The position numbers and the translations under genes are program-made. Of a DNA stretch of 64,000 bases, positions 15,814-25,631 are shown piece after piece. Under the pieces are notes generated by a model, which was not told where the DNA came from, searched no databases, and saw nothing but the letters and a program-made list of their open reading frames with translations. The number at the start of each line of letters is the position of its first letter. Within the stretch, counting starts at the first letter, position 1. The DNA comes from Flavobacteriales bacterium UBA852 (lineage in GTDB: Bacteria; Bacteroidota; Bacteroidia; Flavobacteriales_E; Vicingaceae), in contig DBGO01000016.1 in the NCBI GenBank assembly GCA_002295925.1, positions 68,248 to 132,247 on the forward strand. Direction: 5' to 3'.

Positions 15814-17724
15814 TTAATTTTCTACGGTTTTCCCAAAATAATTTACAATAAAATATAAAATGACAATTCCTGCAGGAAATAAAATAAAAGATGAAATTCC
15901 CATTGCGGCTGGAAGAGTACCTAAAAATATAGCCACAGAGCCCACGGTTAATGCATAAGGCATTTGTGTTTTTACATGGTCGATATGATTACACGAGCTG
16001 GCCAATGAGCTTAAAATTGTGGTGTCAGAAATAGGAGAGCAGTGGTCGCCCAAAACAGAGCCCGCCAATACCGAGGCTACAACATTATAAAATATCGGCA
16101 TAATTGCCGCATATTCCATTCCAGCTTCTACGCCAACATTCCACGCTGCAGGTAACATTAAAGGGTATAAGATTGCCATTGTTCCCCATGATGAACCGGT
16201 AGAGAAAGCAACCAATGCCGCCAAAACAAATGTTACCGTGGGAATTAAAAGAGGGGTAACATGTCCGGCTAATAAATTGGTAATAAAATCGGCAGTATGC
16301 AATAAGTCTGTAATTTCCGCCAATGACCAAGCCAATATTAAAATTATCATGGCGTTCATCATAGTTTTAAACCCTGCCAAAATAGATTCCACAGCATCCG
16401 ATAATGACATGATTTTTTGCGAAAGAGTCATAATTAATGCGGTGAAAACACCGGCTAAACTTGACCACAATAAAGCACTGTATGAATCGGCATTACCTAT
16501 AACAATGGATAATTTTTTAAAGAATCCCAAAGAAGCATCGCTCCAAACGTGTCCATTTCCTTCGCTTCCGGTGTAAAGTAATCCTAAAATTGTTCCGCCA
16601 ATAACTACTAAAACAGGAATAAAAGCATTATACCATTTGTGGTGAATACCAACAAGTGGTTCAAAGGTGTTTAATTCGGATTCGTCAACAATTTCATTGT
16701 CTATTTTTGCCATTTGACTGGAAATATGCCCTGTAGTTCGTGCACGGTGTTCGGCTTTATACATCGGTCCAAAGTCTTTGCCTTTCCATATGAGCATTAA
16801 CATAAAAATTAAGGTAAAAACCGGGTAGAATGAATAACTCAAAGAATGGAAAAAGATGGAGTAGGGACCTTCGTTTTGTGCTATTTCGTCAATGTTTTCA
16901 ATACCATTAGAGATGTATCCAAGCTCAGCTCCAATCCAAGTGGTAACAAAGGCAATTGCTGCAACCGGTGCTGCGGTTGAGTCAACCAAGTAGCTGAGTT
17001 TTTCTCTCGATATTTTTAATTTGTCGGTAATGGAACGCATAGTGTGTCCAACAACCAATGTGTTGGCGTAATCATCGAAAAAGATGGCAACACCCAATAG
17101 CCAAGTGGCAAATTGACCGGATTTTGGCGTATTTGCATAGCGTGAAATAATATTTACTACGCCTTTCATTCCGCCATTTTTCGAAATTAAAGCAACCATT
17201 CCGCCAATGAGCGTGGAAAAAATAATAACAGCCAAGTGGTCCCAATTATTTAAAGCACCAATAATATATGTGTCGATGATTTTTTTAAACGCGTTGACTA
17301 ATCCGTCAATAAATCCCGATTGAAAATACTCAATGGTAAAAGCTCCAAAAAACAAACCGATTAAAAGTGAGCTTATAACTTCTTTGAACAAAAGAGCCAT
17401 TACAATAGCGAGCAAGGGCGGAAAAACCGAAAGCCAAAGTGGGATGGGTTTTAAAGTTTTGGTAAATGTTTGATTGCCGGCAGATAACTTCAATTCTTTT
17501 TCTGTTTCCAACGAAAAGGGAATTTTGGCAACATTATGTTCAAAATGTAAAGTAATGGTTGAATCATTGAATACAACGGGTAATTCTTTTATGTCATTGG
17601 TAGATTGAACTTCTATTTCACTTTCAATTCTTTCAACAACAAAATCAGGGAAATTTACCGAAACTTTTGCCTGAATTGTAAAAACCGAAAACAACAGGAA
17701 AATAAAAAATGCTTTTTTAAACAT
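15814..17724 (-). CDS. NhaC-family Na+/H+ antiporter with extra N-terminal periplasmic domain
   Basis: This 636-residue protein starts with a cleavable-looking signal sequence (to ~QAK) and ~75 residues rich in beta strands. About eleven or more membrane segments follow from residue ~93. Family marks are FFDDYANTLVVGHTMR, STAAPVAAIAFVTTWIG and VLGDHCSPISDTTILSS, the last a hallmark of the NhaC/YfbS-like group. It would exchange cytoplasmic Na+ for H+ or another solute. The periplasmic domain is absent from classic NhaC (~450-500 residues). It may bind a substrate or another protein. Confidence 0.87.
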   Translation of the reverse strand: MFKKAFFIFLLFSVFTIQAKVSVNFPDFVVERIESEIEVQSTNDIKELPVVFNDSTITLHFEHNVAKIPFSLETEKELKLSAGNQTFTKTLKPIPLWLSVFPPLLAIVMALLFKEVISSLLIGLFFGAFTIEYFQSGFIDGLVNAFKKIIDTYIIGALNNWDHLAVIIFSTLIGGMVALISKNGGMKGVVNIISRYANTPKSGQFATWLLGVAIFFDDYANTLVVGHTMRSITDKLKISREKLSYLVDSTAAPVAAIAFVTTWIGAELGYISNGIENIDEIAQNEGPYSIFFHSLSYSFYPVFTLIFMLMLIWKGKDFGPMYKAEHRARTTGHISSQMAKIDNEIVDESELNTFEPLVGIHHKWYNAFIPVLVVIGGTILGLLYTGSEGNGHVWSDASLGFFKKLSIVIGNADSYSALLWSSLAGVFTALIMTLSQKIMSLSDAVESILAGFKTMMNAMIILILAWSLAEITDLLHTADFITNLLAGHVTPLLIPTVTFVLAALVAFSTGSSWGTMAILYPLMLPAAWNVGVEAGMEYAAIMPIFYNVVASVLAGSVLGDHCSPISDTTILSSLASSCNHIDHVKTQMPYALTVGSVAIFLGTLPAAMGISSFILFPAGIVILYFIVNYFGKTVEN

Positions 17725-17808
17725 ATTATTTGCTTTGAGCGTAAATATACAAAGCTCTTATAAATAAAATCAATTCATAAAGCAGTTGTTTTTAACAAAT
17801 AATAAATT

Positions 17809-20451
17809 TTACCATACAATCAATTTTTTACTTGTGGTATTATTAAATGTTTTGTCTTTGATGGTGATAAAATATACACCTTTTGCGGTGTTTTCGGGGA
17901 TGTATAGATGAAAAATACGATTATCTTTCAAGTTTTGCTCAAAAATCACCCGTCCGTCGGTGGATATAATTTTCGCAATTGCTGATTTCACCTTTTTGCC
18001 AAAGCGTATATATACATCTTTTTTTGCAGGATTGGGATATATGGTGAAAGTATAGAGGTTATTAATTTCATTTATGGCATTTGTATTGGAAATATTTAAC
18101 CAAATAGGGTTGGTTAATGCATGAAAAATATCATAATTGGTTCTGAAAATGGTTGTTGCAGGCGTATATCGGTAAGTTTCCATTTCACTGCGTAAATAAA
18201 AGTAATTACCTACAGGAACTGAAGTAGTATTTCCAAATAAAGTATCCAACAGGTCTTTTAGTGCGATAGAATAAGTCGTATTTCCGCTGTAAAGCGCCGA
18301 AGGGACGACATAAGCCACTTCACCGTTTTCAGTGCCGGCAAAAATGGTGAATTTAGTTATATAACCAAATTCCGATGAAGTGAGCAAATTAAAGTGAACA
18401 GTAGATTCGTTATATCCGTAGTAATCCAAAACAGTATCTTGCCCCTGAATTATTTTATTCCCGTTTCGTTCTATTTCCATTGTTAATAGAGGACCATCGG
18501 TAATGGTCGTATTTCCGTAATATAAAGCTTTTAAAATATTTTGTCCTTGTGTTCCTTTGCCTTGTGGGCAATAAGCTACTGTTTGCAATTTGCCTACGGC
18601 AGAATTATGAATGGTTCCAAACCCCAAGAAATCATCAGTATTGGAATAATTGAATGAACCGTGCGCATCACTTCCGGCTGAGTAGTAAAACTTCCAATTT
18701 TTAACATTTGGGAATGTGTTTTTGTAAAACAAACCTTGTTGGTTAATAAAGTTTACAATTTCTTGCCCTTGACGAAAACGTTTAAAATGGAAATTATAAT
18801 CCGCAGTATCAACTTGCGCAAAAGGAGTAACTGCCCCGGAGTTCAAAACATCCCAAGGGTCTTGTGGGTCATCGGTAGTGTTTAGTGATTGACGTACATT
18901 CCAGATTTGTCCGCCACGCAATCCATTTTTTATATATGTTGTTTGTGGTGTGGCAGTTATAACATCCGAAGGCAAGTTTAAATCATTACATATAATATTA
19001 CCTCCTGTTTGAGGGAAATTTTGCGAATTGTCAGGGAAACCACTCATGCCTAAGTTCCAAATTCCTCCATTTACCGGAACAGTTGGTAACTTGTCACCTG
19101 TGGCAAAAGGGTGTGCAGCAAAGCCAAATCCGTTGGCATTGGTTAAAGAGCCCAGAACGCCATCAATGGTTTTATTTGTAGGAGAGGTGTCGCCGCCTCC
19201 ATCGCCCAAATAAGGAAAAACATAAGGGTTGACATAGGACGGATAAGCCAACATATGGATGATTTTATTGTCAGAATTATTTGAATGAACCTCTTGTCCG
19301 CGAATATAAATCAACGATGTATCTTGATTGTTCAGAGTAATTACGTCGTTTTTTAAACGATTCCAGTTATTGGTTATCGATGTGCCGTAATTATCAAAAT
19401 CCGATGTGTGGTCGGTAGTGGTAATCCAGTCCAGTCCAATTAGTTTTGCCGCCATTTTGGTGGCTTCCAAGGGTAATCCTATTTCTGCAGAATTCTGAGT
19501 ATAAAGCGAATGTAAATGTGTATCGCCACGATACCAGCCGGTAAGCTTTGGGAAATCATTGTTGTTGTTTCTGAAAACACGCAGACGAGTGTATCTGTCA
19601 GGCGCAAGATTCAAATAAAAATATACTTCTATGTCCAAATATTTGCCATAACCTTGTAACTTTTCAGGTGGGATGTAAAAAGTGAAATACCAATAACGAT
19701 GTGTAATATCGGTGAAAACTTCTGAGAGAAAATTGGTGTCAGCCGTAAATTTGATGGTATATTGCGAAGATTTTACAGAAGTATTAGGGTCGAATGCCTG
19801 AATATCCAAATCATTGTCGGCGGGCGAAGGAGTGTAAAATAAAGATTGAAATTGCCCGGTTGTGTATGTGTCAAAATATAATGTTGAAAAAGCGGTAGAA
19901 TTGCTGTTTTTAATGCTTATATCTATACCTTCCAATTCTACATTGTTGCCAAATCCATCAGCATCATGTATGAAAATATGAACCGGAATTCCTTGTAAAT
20001 TTCCGTTTTCGTCATACATATCCATTCGCCAAGGAGCATCGGCAAAAATTTCATATCCCACTTCATTTGCCTGTTTGTTGTTAGGGCTGTCCCAACCTCC
20101 CCAATCACCGGGCTTTCCAAATAATTTTGTTACATCAATTTGTATGAAGTCATTTTCGATATCAATACGATTTTTGTTTACCAACATATATGAAGGAATA
20201 ATTTCTTGAGCAGGAAGAAAATCGTAATGACGAGCTGTTAATATATTTCCGTTTACTTTTAATGATACAGTTACATTGTATAGAGGAATGACTTTTTTGT
20301 TTATTATATTGAACTTAATGTTTAATTGATTTTTGTTAACAGGCTTAAAGTCAATATTTTTAATAGTTGTAAATTCGCCATCGTGAGCAAATAACGAAAT
20401 GCCTGATAACAGTAAAACAGCTATTGAAAGTGTATAAATGATTTTTTGCAT
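17809..20451 (-). CDS. T9SS-exported CehA/McbA-type PHP metallohydrolase
   Basis: This 880-residue exported protein has a signal peptide (to about ISLFAHD) and beta-rich domains over ~25-300. A PHP domain follows with GDTHLHS (D310, H312, H314), TTTDH (D347, H348) and a later SAGSDAHG segment carrying further metal ligands. The last ~75 residues form a type A T9SS sorting domain (IYPNPAKKDVYI to the terminal KKLIVW). CehA/McbA-like members hydrolyse esters or phosphodiesters, including carbaryl; the natural substrate here is unknown. The ATG at 20451 is chosen over an upstream TTG because the TTG overlaps the promoter -7 box at 20467. It would be anchored to or released from the cell surface. 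Confidence 0.82.
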   Translation of the reverse strand: MQKIIYTLSIAVLLLSGISLFAHDGEFTTIKNIDFKPVNKNQLNIKFNIINKKVIPLYNVTVSLKVNGNILTARHYDFLPAQEIIPSYMLVNKNRIDIENDFIQIDVTKLFGKPGDWGGWDSPNNKQANEVGYEIFADAPWRMDMYDENGNLQGIPVHIFIHDADGFGNNVELEGIDISIKNSNSTAFSTLYFDTYTTGQFQSLFYTPSPADNDLDIQAFDPNTSVKSSQYTIKFTADTNFLSEVFTDITHRYWYFTFYIPPEKLQGYGKYLDIEVYFYLNLAPDRYTRLRVFRNNNNDFPKLTGWYRGDTHLHSLYTQNSAEIGLPLEATKMAAKLIGLDWITTTDHTSDFDNYGTSITNNWNRLKNDVITLNNQDTSLIYIRGQEVHSNNSDNKIIHMLAYPSYVNPYVFPYLGDGGGDTSPTNKTIDGVLGSLTNANGFGFAAHPFATGDKLPTVPVNGGIWNLGMSGFPDNSQNFPQTGGNIICNDLNLPSDVITATPQTTYIKNGLRGGQIWNVRQSLNTTDDPQDPWDVLNSGAVTPFAQVDTADYNFHFKRFRQGQEIVNFINQQGLFYKNTFPNVKNWKFYYSAGSDAHGSFNYSNTDDFLGFGTIHNSAVGKLQTVAYCPQGKGTQGQNILKALYYGNTTITDGPLLTMEIERNGNKIIQGQDTVLDYYGYNESTVHFNLLTSSEFGYITKFTIFAGTENGEVAYVVPSALYSGNTTYSIALKDLLDTLFGNTTSVPVGNYFYLRSEMETYRYTPATTIFRTNYDIFHALTNPIWLNISNTNAINEINNLYTFTIYPNPAKKDVYIRFGKKVKSAIAKIISTDGRVIFEQNLKDNRIFHLYIPENTAKGVYFITIKDKTFNNTTSKKLIVW

Positions 20452-20466
20452 TGAATTATTTTTTTG

Positions 20467-20497
20467 CAAAAATAATTCACTAACTCATCGACTGCAA
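20467..20497 (-). promoter_or_regulatory. Promoter of the secreted PHP hydrolase gene
   Basis: On the minus strand TTG (20497-20495) and TATTTTTG (20474-20467) are separated by 20 bp. The chosen ATG at 20451 follows 15 bp after the -7 box. Confidence 0.65.
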
Positions 20498-20530
20498 ATA
20501 TTTTTACAGGATACTTTATCAGATAAAGTT

Positions 20531-20555
20531 AAAGGTGTCTTACGACACCTTTTTT
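20531..20555 (-). terminator. Hairpin overlapping the lon stop codon
   Basis: AAAGGTGTC (20531-20539) and GACACCTTT (20544-20552) form a 9-bp stem around the 4 bases that include the lon stop codon. The T-run is better on the plus strand, where no gene reads in. On the minus strand the tail is only TTTAACTTT, so as a lon terminator it is moderately convincing. Confidence 0.55.
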
Positions 20556-23011
20556 AGTTTTTCATCTTTGAAATAAAATAAATCCAACGGGTTTTTGACC
20601 TTTTCTTTCAATAATGCAATTTTTAAAACTTCTTCCATTTTTGTTACATAATGAAAATGAAGCTTTTCGATATATTTTGGTTCAATATCTTCCACATCTT
20701 TACGGTTATCTTCCGATAGAATAATATCCGAAATGCCGGCACGTTTTGCTGCCAGAATTTTTTCTTTTATTCCGCCTACGGGCAAAACTCTTCCACGAAG
20801 TGTAATCTCGCCGGTCATTGCCAATTTACTTTTTACTTTTCTCTGTGTAAACAATGAGGCAAGAGCCGTTAATATTGTAATTCCTGCCGAAGGTCCGTCT
20901 TTTGGTGTAGCTCCCTCCGGAACGTGAATATGGACATTCCAATGGTCGAAAATTTGATAATCGATACCCAATGATTTGGCATGTGCTTTTATATATTCCA
21001 TCGCTATAACCGCCGATTCTTTCATAACATCGCCTAAATTTCCGGTTAGGGTTAATTTTCCTTTTCCGGGGCTCAAACTGCTTTCTATAAACAAAATATC
21101 TCCACCTACAGGCGTCCACGCCAAGCCGGTTACCACACCTGCTACATCATTTCCTTGGTATTTGTCGCGCGCATGTCCCGGTCCGAGAATTTCTTGCAAG
21201 TCTTTAGGCATTATTTTAGGATTGTATTCTTCTTCCATTGCTACAAATTTGGCAACATGCCGCACAATCTTGGCAATTTTCTTATCCAATTGACGAACAC
21301 CCGATTCTCTTGTGTATTCGGTAATAACTTTTTCAATAGTTGCTTTTGGTATGCTTATTTGTTTGCTCTTTAATCCATGAGCTTTAATTTGTTTTGGGAT
21401 TAAGTGGCGTTTTGCAATTTCTATTTTTTCTTCAACGGTATATCCGTTAATTTCAATAATTTCCATTCTATCCAATAATGCCGGTTGAATAGTGTTGAGT
21501 TCATTGGCTGTTGCGATGAACATAATTTTGGAAAGGTCGTATTCCAATTCGAGGAAATTATCGTAAAAAGCATTGTTTTGCTCGGGGTCAAGCACTTCGA
21601 GCAGGGCAGAAGAAGGGTCGCCTCTAAAATCTTTTCCTATTTTATCAATTTCATCCAACACAAAAACCGGATTACTGCTTTGTGCTTTTTTTATGTTTTG
21701 AATAATTCTTCCGGGCATTGCGCCGATATATGTTTTACGATGACCTCTAATTTCGGCTTCGTCGTGTAAACCACCCAACGACATGCGTACATATTTTCTG
21801 CCTAAGGCTTCGGCAATAGAGCGTCCCAATGAGGTTTTACCTACTCCGGGAGGTCCGTATAAACACAATATGGGCGATTTCATGTCGCCTTTGAGTTTTA
21901 ATACGGCAAGGTATTCCAATATACGCTCTTTTACTTTCTCCAAGCCAAAATGGTCGCGGTCAAGAATTTTCTTGGCGTGTTTCAAATCAAAATTATCGGT
22001 TGTGTATTCGTTCCATGGTAAGTCGAGCAATGTTTCAAGATAGTTCAAATGAACAGAATATTCGGGCGATTGCGGATTGATGCGTTGCAATTTCTCTACT
22101 TCCAGTTCAAAGTGTTCTTTTACTTTTTGTGGCCATTTTTTTGTTTTGGCTTTTTCTTTAAACTGGTTCAGTTCTTTTTCCAACGGATTTCCACCAAGTT
22201 CTTCTTGAATTTGTTTTAATTGTTGATGTAAGAAATATTCGCGTTGTTGTTTGTCTAAATCGGTGCGAACTTTAGATTGTATGTCGTTTTTTAATTCTAA
22301 CAGTTGAATTTCTTTGGATAAGTATTCAAGTAATAATGTAGCCCGTTTGGTAATATCATTTTCTTGCAATAGTTTTTGTTTGTCTTCAACGCCTGCGTTC
22401 ATGTTGGAGGCAATGAAGTTGATTAAAAATACAGGGCTTTCAATGTTTTTTAATGCAAAATTGGCTTCGGACGGAATGTTGGGCGACAGTTCTACAATTC
22501 GAGTTGCCAAATCTTTAATTGAGGCAACCAATGCTTCAAAGCTTTTAGTAGTTGGAATTTTTGGAACGGGCAGTTTTTTAACTTTGGCTTTGATGTAAGG
22601 TTCGGTTTGTGTAAACTCAATTAATTCAAACGGACGTTTCCCTTGAATGATAACAGTCGTATTTCCGTCGGGCATTTGAAACATCTTAATAATATGCGCA
22701 ACGGTTCCTATATTATATACGTCGTTAATGTCGGGGTTCTCAATATTATCATCCTTTTGTGCGACAACACCAAGGATTTTTGAACCTTTATAGACATCTT
22801 TTATCAAGGCAATGGATTTGTCTCTGCCAACGGTTATCGGGATAACAACTCCCGGAAACAAAACCGTGTTGCGCAAAGGCATAATGGGTAATTCATCGGG
22901 AATTTCCTCATTATTCATCTTTTCTTCATCTTCGGAACTCATTAAAGGTATAAACTCCATATCCTCATCCATTATGTTTTGTAGTGAAATATCGTCAAAG
23001 TGTAATTCCAT
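20540..23011 (-). CDS. lon: Lon ATP-dependent protease
   Basis: This 823-residue LonA protease has the N-terminal substrate-binding domain (IMPLRNTVLFPGVVIP), coiled-coil REYFLHQQLK, and the AAA+ module with Walker A GPPGVGKTS at 386-394 and Walker B VFVLDEIDKI. The C-terminal protease domain has the Ser-Lys dyad: KDGPSAG with S708 and GGIKEK with K751. It degrades misfolded and regulatory proteins in the cytosol. The ATG at 23011 is preferred over an upstream TTG, since MELHFDDIS is the usual N-terminal style of the phylum. An acidic extension (~15-45) precedes the N domain. No consensus promoter was found in 23012-23160. Confidence 0.96.
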   Translation of the reverse strand: MELHFDDISLQNIMDEDMEFIPLMSSEDEEKMNNEEIPDELPIMPLRNTVLFPGVVIPITVGRDKSIALIKDVYKGSKILGVVAQKDDNIENPDINDVYNIGTVAHIIKMFQMPDGNTTVIIQGKRPFELIEFTQTEPYIKAKVKKLPVPKIPTTKSFEALVASIKDLATRIVELSPNIPSEANFALKNIESPVFLINFIASNMNAGVEDKQKLLQENDITKRATLLLEYLSKEIQLLELKNDIQSKVRTDLDKQQREYFLHQQLKQIQEELGGNPLEKELNQFKEKAKTKKWPQKVKEHFELEVEKLQRINPQSPEYSVHLNYLETLLDLPWNEYTTDNFDLKHAKKILDRDHFGLEKVKERILEYLAVLKLKGDMKSPILCLYGPPGVGKTSLGRSIAEALGRKYVRMSLGGLHDEAEIRGHRKTYIGAMPGRIIQNIKKAQSSNPVFVLDEIDKIGKDFRGDPSSALLEVLDPEQNNAFYDNFLELEYDLSKIMFIATANELNTIQPALLDRMEIIEINGYTVEEKIEIAKRHLIPKQIKAHGLKSKQISIPKATIEKVITEYTRESGVRQLDKKIAKIVRHVAKFVAMEEEYNPKIMPKDLQEILGPGHARDKYQGNDVAGVVTGLAWTPVGGDILFIESSLSPGKGKLTLTGNLGDVMKESAVIAMEYIKAHAKSLGIDYQIFDHWNVHIHVPEGATPKDGPSAGITILTALASLFTQRKVKSKLAMTGEITLRGRVLPVGGIKEKILAAKRAGISDIILSEDNRKDVEDIEPKYIEKLHFHYVTKMEEVLKIALLKEKVKNPLDLFYFKDEKLKKVS

Positions 23012-23160
23012 ATTTTCTTCTTTTTGTGTCAAATTGTCATGCAAGTTATTTAAAGCTATTTTTTCGATTTTCTAAATGAATGAAAATCAAATAGATGTAA
23101 AAAATACATAGTTTATGTAATAACCATTGTTAATTTAGTCAATCATTATGCCAAACAAGT

Positions 23161-24393
23161 TTAATGGCGGTATTTTTGAGTAATGTTAAATATATGTTGC
23201 AAAATTGCTTTTTCGTTGTTTGATAATTCTATGTCTCTTCTCTTCATTACTGCTTGTGCAACTTCCAATGCTTTTTCAAAGCGAAATTCGGTAAAACCTT
23301 TTGCACCGCCCCAAGTAAATGAAGGGATGAATTTAGGCGGGAAATCGCCGCCAAAAATATTGGCAGAAACGCCTACTGTTGTTCCGGTGTTGAACATTGT
23401 GTTGATGCCGCATTTACTGTGGTCGCCCATGATTAAACCGCAAAATTGCAATCCTGAAAGGGTGAGTGATTCTTTTTCATAATCCCAAACCTTTACTTCG
23501 CTGTAATTGTTTTTTAGGTTAGAAGAGTTGGTATCTGCGCCTAAATTGCACCACTCACCAATCACGGAATTTCCTAAAAATCCATCGTGTCCTTTGTTTG
23601 AATAACCCTGAAAAACAACGTTGTTTACTTCTCCGCCAACTTTGCAATAAGGACCGAGTGTTGTTGGTCCGTAAATTTTGGCTCCCAGTTTTAAAACTGC
23701 GTGTTCATTCATGGCAAATGGCCCGCGAATAATGCTGCCTTCCATAATTTCTGCATCTTTACCAATGTAAATCGGTCCGGATGTGGTATTGAAAATAGAT
23801 GCCTCTACTTTTGCACCTTTTTCAATAAAAATCATATCTTCATCACCAATAACTGTATTGGTTTTACTTATTTTTTGTGATTTTCTGTCGTTTGTCAGTA
23901 AGCTGAAATCTTGAATTAAAGCGTCTCTGTTTTTTAAAAATATTGAACGGATATTTTCAATTAATTCATAATTGTATTTACATCTTTTTGGCGATAATTC
24001 TTTGTAATTTAAAAAGTTTAATCTGTTGTTTTTGTTGTTGTTACTGATTTTACTTAAACTACCCGGTAAAGCATCTTTCGTTAAGCAAGCCGCCAATATT
24101 TCACCATTGCCAATTAATTTTTCTCCCGGGGTAAGTCGTTGTATTTCATCAATAAATTCTTCTGTAGGGAGAATACGACTATTGACTAAATAATTAACAT
24201 CATTTGATTTTAACGGGAATTTGCTTTGCAAATATTCTTCGGTTAAATAACTAACCGTTGCAGAACGCTTTGTCAGGTATTCATATTTTTCATTTATGGT
24301 TAAAATACCTATGCGTAAATTGCCTACCGGACGAGTAAAAGCCAACGGCAGGAATTTTATTCTGTTTTCGTCGTCAAATAAAATTATATTCAT
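23161..24393 (-). CDS. GlmU-like sugar nucleotidyltransferase/acetyltransferase (Bacteroidota type)
   Basis: This 410-residue protein has a degenerate N-terminal nucleotidyltransferase-like domain starting MNIILFDDENRIKFLPLAFTRP. From ~residue 195 a left-handed beta-helix follows, with hexapeptide-like repeats (IYIGKDAEIMEGSIIRG; ARIYGPTTLGPYCKVGGE) ending in GLIMGDHSKCGINTMFNTGTTVG. This matches the Bacteroidota-specific GlmU-family proteins thought to act in UDP-GlcNAc synthesis. The classical GxGTRM loop is absent at the N terminus, so nucleotidyl transfer is uncertain. It lies just downstream of the L31 terminator and has no clear promoter of its own. Confidence 0.82.
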   Translation of the reverse strand: MNIILFDDENRIKFLPLAFTRPVGNLRIGILTINEKYEYLTKRSATVSYLTEEYLQSKFPLKSNDVNYLVNSRILPTEEFIDEIQRLTPGEKLIGNGEILAACLTKDALPGSLSKISNNNKNNRLNFLNYKELSPKRCKYNYELIENIRSIFLKNRDALIQDFSLLTNDRKSQKISKTNTVIGDEDMIFIEKGAKVEASIFNTTSGPIYIGKDAEIMEGSIIRGPFAMNEHAVLKLGAKIYGPTTLGPYCKVGGEVNNVVFQGYSNKGHDGFLGNSVIGEWCNLGADTNSSNLKNNYSEVKVWDYEKESLTLSGLQFCGLIMGDHSKCGINTMFNTGTTVGVSANIFGGDFPPKFIPSFTWGGAKGFTEFRFEKALEVAQAVMKRRDIELSNNEKAILQHIFNITQKYRH

Positions 24394-24412
24394 AAAACAG
24401 GGGTTTAGATAT

Positions 24413-24444
24413 AAAAAAAGTCCTAACCGAAATTAGGACTTTTT
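24413..24444 (-). terminator. Intrinsic terminator of rpmE
   Basis: AGTCCTAA (24419-24426) and TTAGGACT (24433-24440) form the stem, flanked by A-runs and T-runs, so it is symmetric. In the minus direction a run of seven T follows. It separates the L31 gene from the GlmU-like gene. Confidence 0.8.
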
Positions 24445-24465
24445 AAAATAAAATAGATTTACTTT

Positions 24466-24735
24466 CTATTCTTTATTATCTTTTTTCATTGTTTTTTTGT
24501 AACGGTTCATGAATTTATCTACACGTCCGGCAGTATCAACAAGTTTCATTTTACCGGTATAAAATGGGTGTGATTTATGGGTAATCTCCAATTTAACAAC
24601 CGGATATTCGTTGCCGTCTTCCCATTTTTCTGTTTCTTTAGCTTCTGCAGTAGAACGGGTTAAGAATGAGTATCCGTTCGACATATCTTTAAAAATAACC
24701 AATCTGTAGTTTTCAGGGTGTATTCCTTCTTTCAT
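24466..24735 (-). CDS. rpmE: 50S ribosomal protein L31, type B
   Basis: This 89-residue protein begins MKEGIHPENYRLVIFKD and has GYSFLTRSTA, YPVVKLEITHKSHPFYTGK and DTAGRVDKFMNRYKK, the type B L31 pattern. It lacks the CxxC zinc-binding cysteines of the type A protein, as type B proteins do. An upstream in-frame extension to 24801 is rejected, because a promoter (24773-24801) lies inside it. It is a single-gene transcription unit with its own promoter and terminator. Confidence 0.95.
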   Translation of the reverse strand: MKEGIHPENYRLVIFKDMSNGYSFLTRSTAEAKETEKWEDGNEYPVVKLEITHKSHPFYTGKMKLVDTAGRVDKFMNRYKKTMKKDNKE

Positions 24736-24772
24736 TTTCTTTAATTTTATATCAGTCAATAATTTTGGCTTG

Positions 24773-24801
24773 CAAAAATACAAATTTATTTTAAATTGCA
24801 A
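24773..24801 (-). promoter_or_regulatory. Promoter of rpmE (L31)
   Basis: On the minus strand TTG (24801-24799) and TATTTTTG (24780-24773) are separated by 18 bp. The ATG at 24735 lies 37 bp beyond the -7 box. Confidence 0.7.
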
Positions 24802-24942
24802 GTAATCGTTAAAAATATTTGACTGCTAATTTAATTTATTATTGCGAAATTTATCAATATAAAGTTAAAACCGTTACAAAAAAGCCATTTTGACAAAATT
24901 TCCGATGCAATGATTAGGAATGATAATTGAATAGAATTTGTA

Positions 24943-25629
24943 ATGAAACAAGATGAAAAACAAATTATTTACGCTGCTATACCTGTTTTGCTGATTGATG
25001 TTGTTATTGTTGCAATAAAATGGATTGAATGGCATTTTCAGTTATCTTTTTCAGATTATGGGATACTGCCGCGAGATTTCCGGGGATTAAAAGGCATTGT
25101 GTTTTCACCCTTTATTCATCACGATTTTAATCATCTTGTCAACAACCTGCTTACGTTTACCGTATTAGGTTGGGCTTTGCGCTTTTTTTACAAAGAATTG
25201 TTTTGGAAGGTATTATTACTTTCTGTTTTAATGGTCGGTTTATGGACGTGGATTTCAGCGCGAGAAGCTTATCATATAGGGTTGAGTGGTGTGTTGTATA
25301 GTGTTTTCGGCTTTTTGCTTTTAAGCGGTTTTATCCGTAAAAATATTCCTTTGATAGCCATATCGTTTTTTGTTGTTTTAATGTATGGCAGTATGATGTG
25401 GGGAATATTGCCCGTGAAACAAGAAATTTCTTGGGAAAGTCATTTTTGGGGTTTTATAGCCGGTGCAATATTGGCTTTTTATTTTCGTAATACCGGGGGA
25501 GTGCCACAAAAGAAATACAGTTGGGAATTGGAAGAAGAAAACGAAAATAAGGATGAAAACCCTTATTGGGAAATTGAGCAAGAAGAATTTTCACCTTATG
25601 AAAAACCTTGGCGGAGCAATAAAAGTTGA
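24943..25629 (+). CDS. Rhomboid-family intramembrane serine protease
   Basis: This 228-residue protein has six predicted membrane segments. The rhomboid marks are FSPFIHHDFNHLVNN (loop and His-rich helix 2), IGLSGVLYS with catalytic S115 in GLSG, and SHFWGFIAG with catalytic H167. These give the Ser-His dyad within the membrane. It cleaves membrane proteins in the inner membrane; substrates are unknown. The last ~45 residues are acidic and cytosolic (ELEEENENKDENPYW). It stands alone on the plus strand and converges with the small membrane protein gene 2 bp further on. Confidence 0.9.
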   Translation: MKQDEKQIIYAAIPVLLIDVVIVAIKWIEWHFQLSFSDYGILPRDFRGLKGIVFSPFIHHDFNHLVNNLLTFTVLGWALRFFYKELFWKVLLLSVLMVGLWTWISAREAYHIGLSGVLYSVFGFLLLSGFIRKNIPLIAISFFVVLMYGSMMWGILPVKQEISWESHFWGFIAGAILAFYFRNTGGVPQKKYSWELEEENENKDENPYWEIEQEEFSPYEKPWRSNKS

Positions 25630-25631
25630 GA

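Noticed and set aside
20531..20555. Plus-strand terminator at the lon end
   Set aside because: The T-run is better on the plus strand, but no plus-strand gene reads toward it, so I list it only as a modest minus-strand hairpin.
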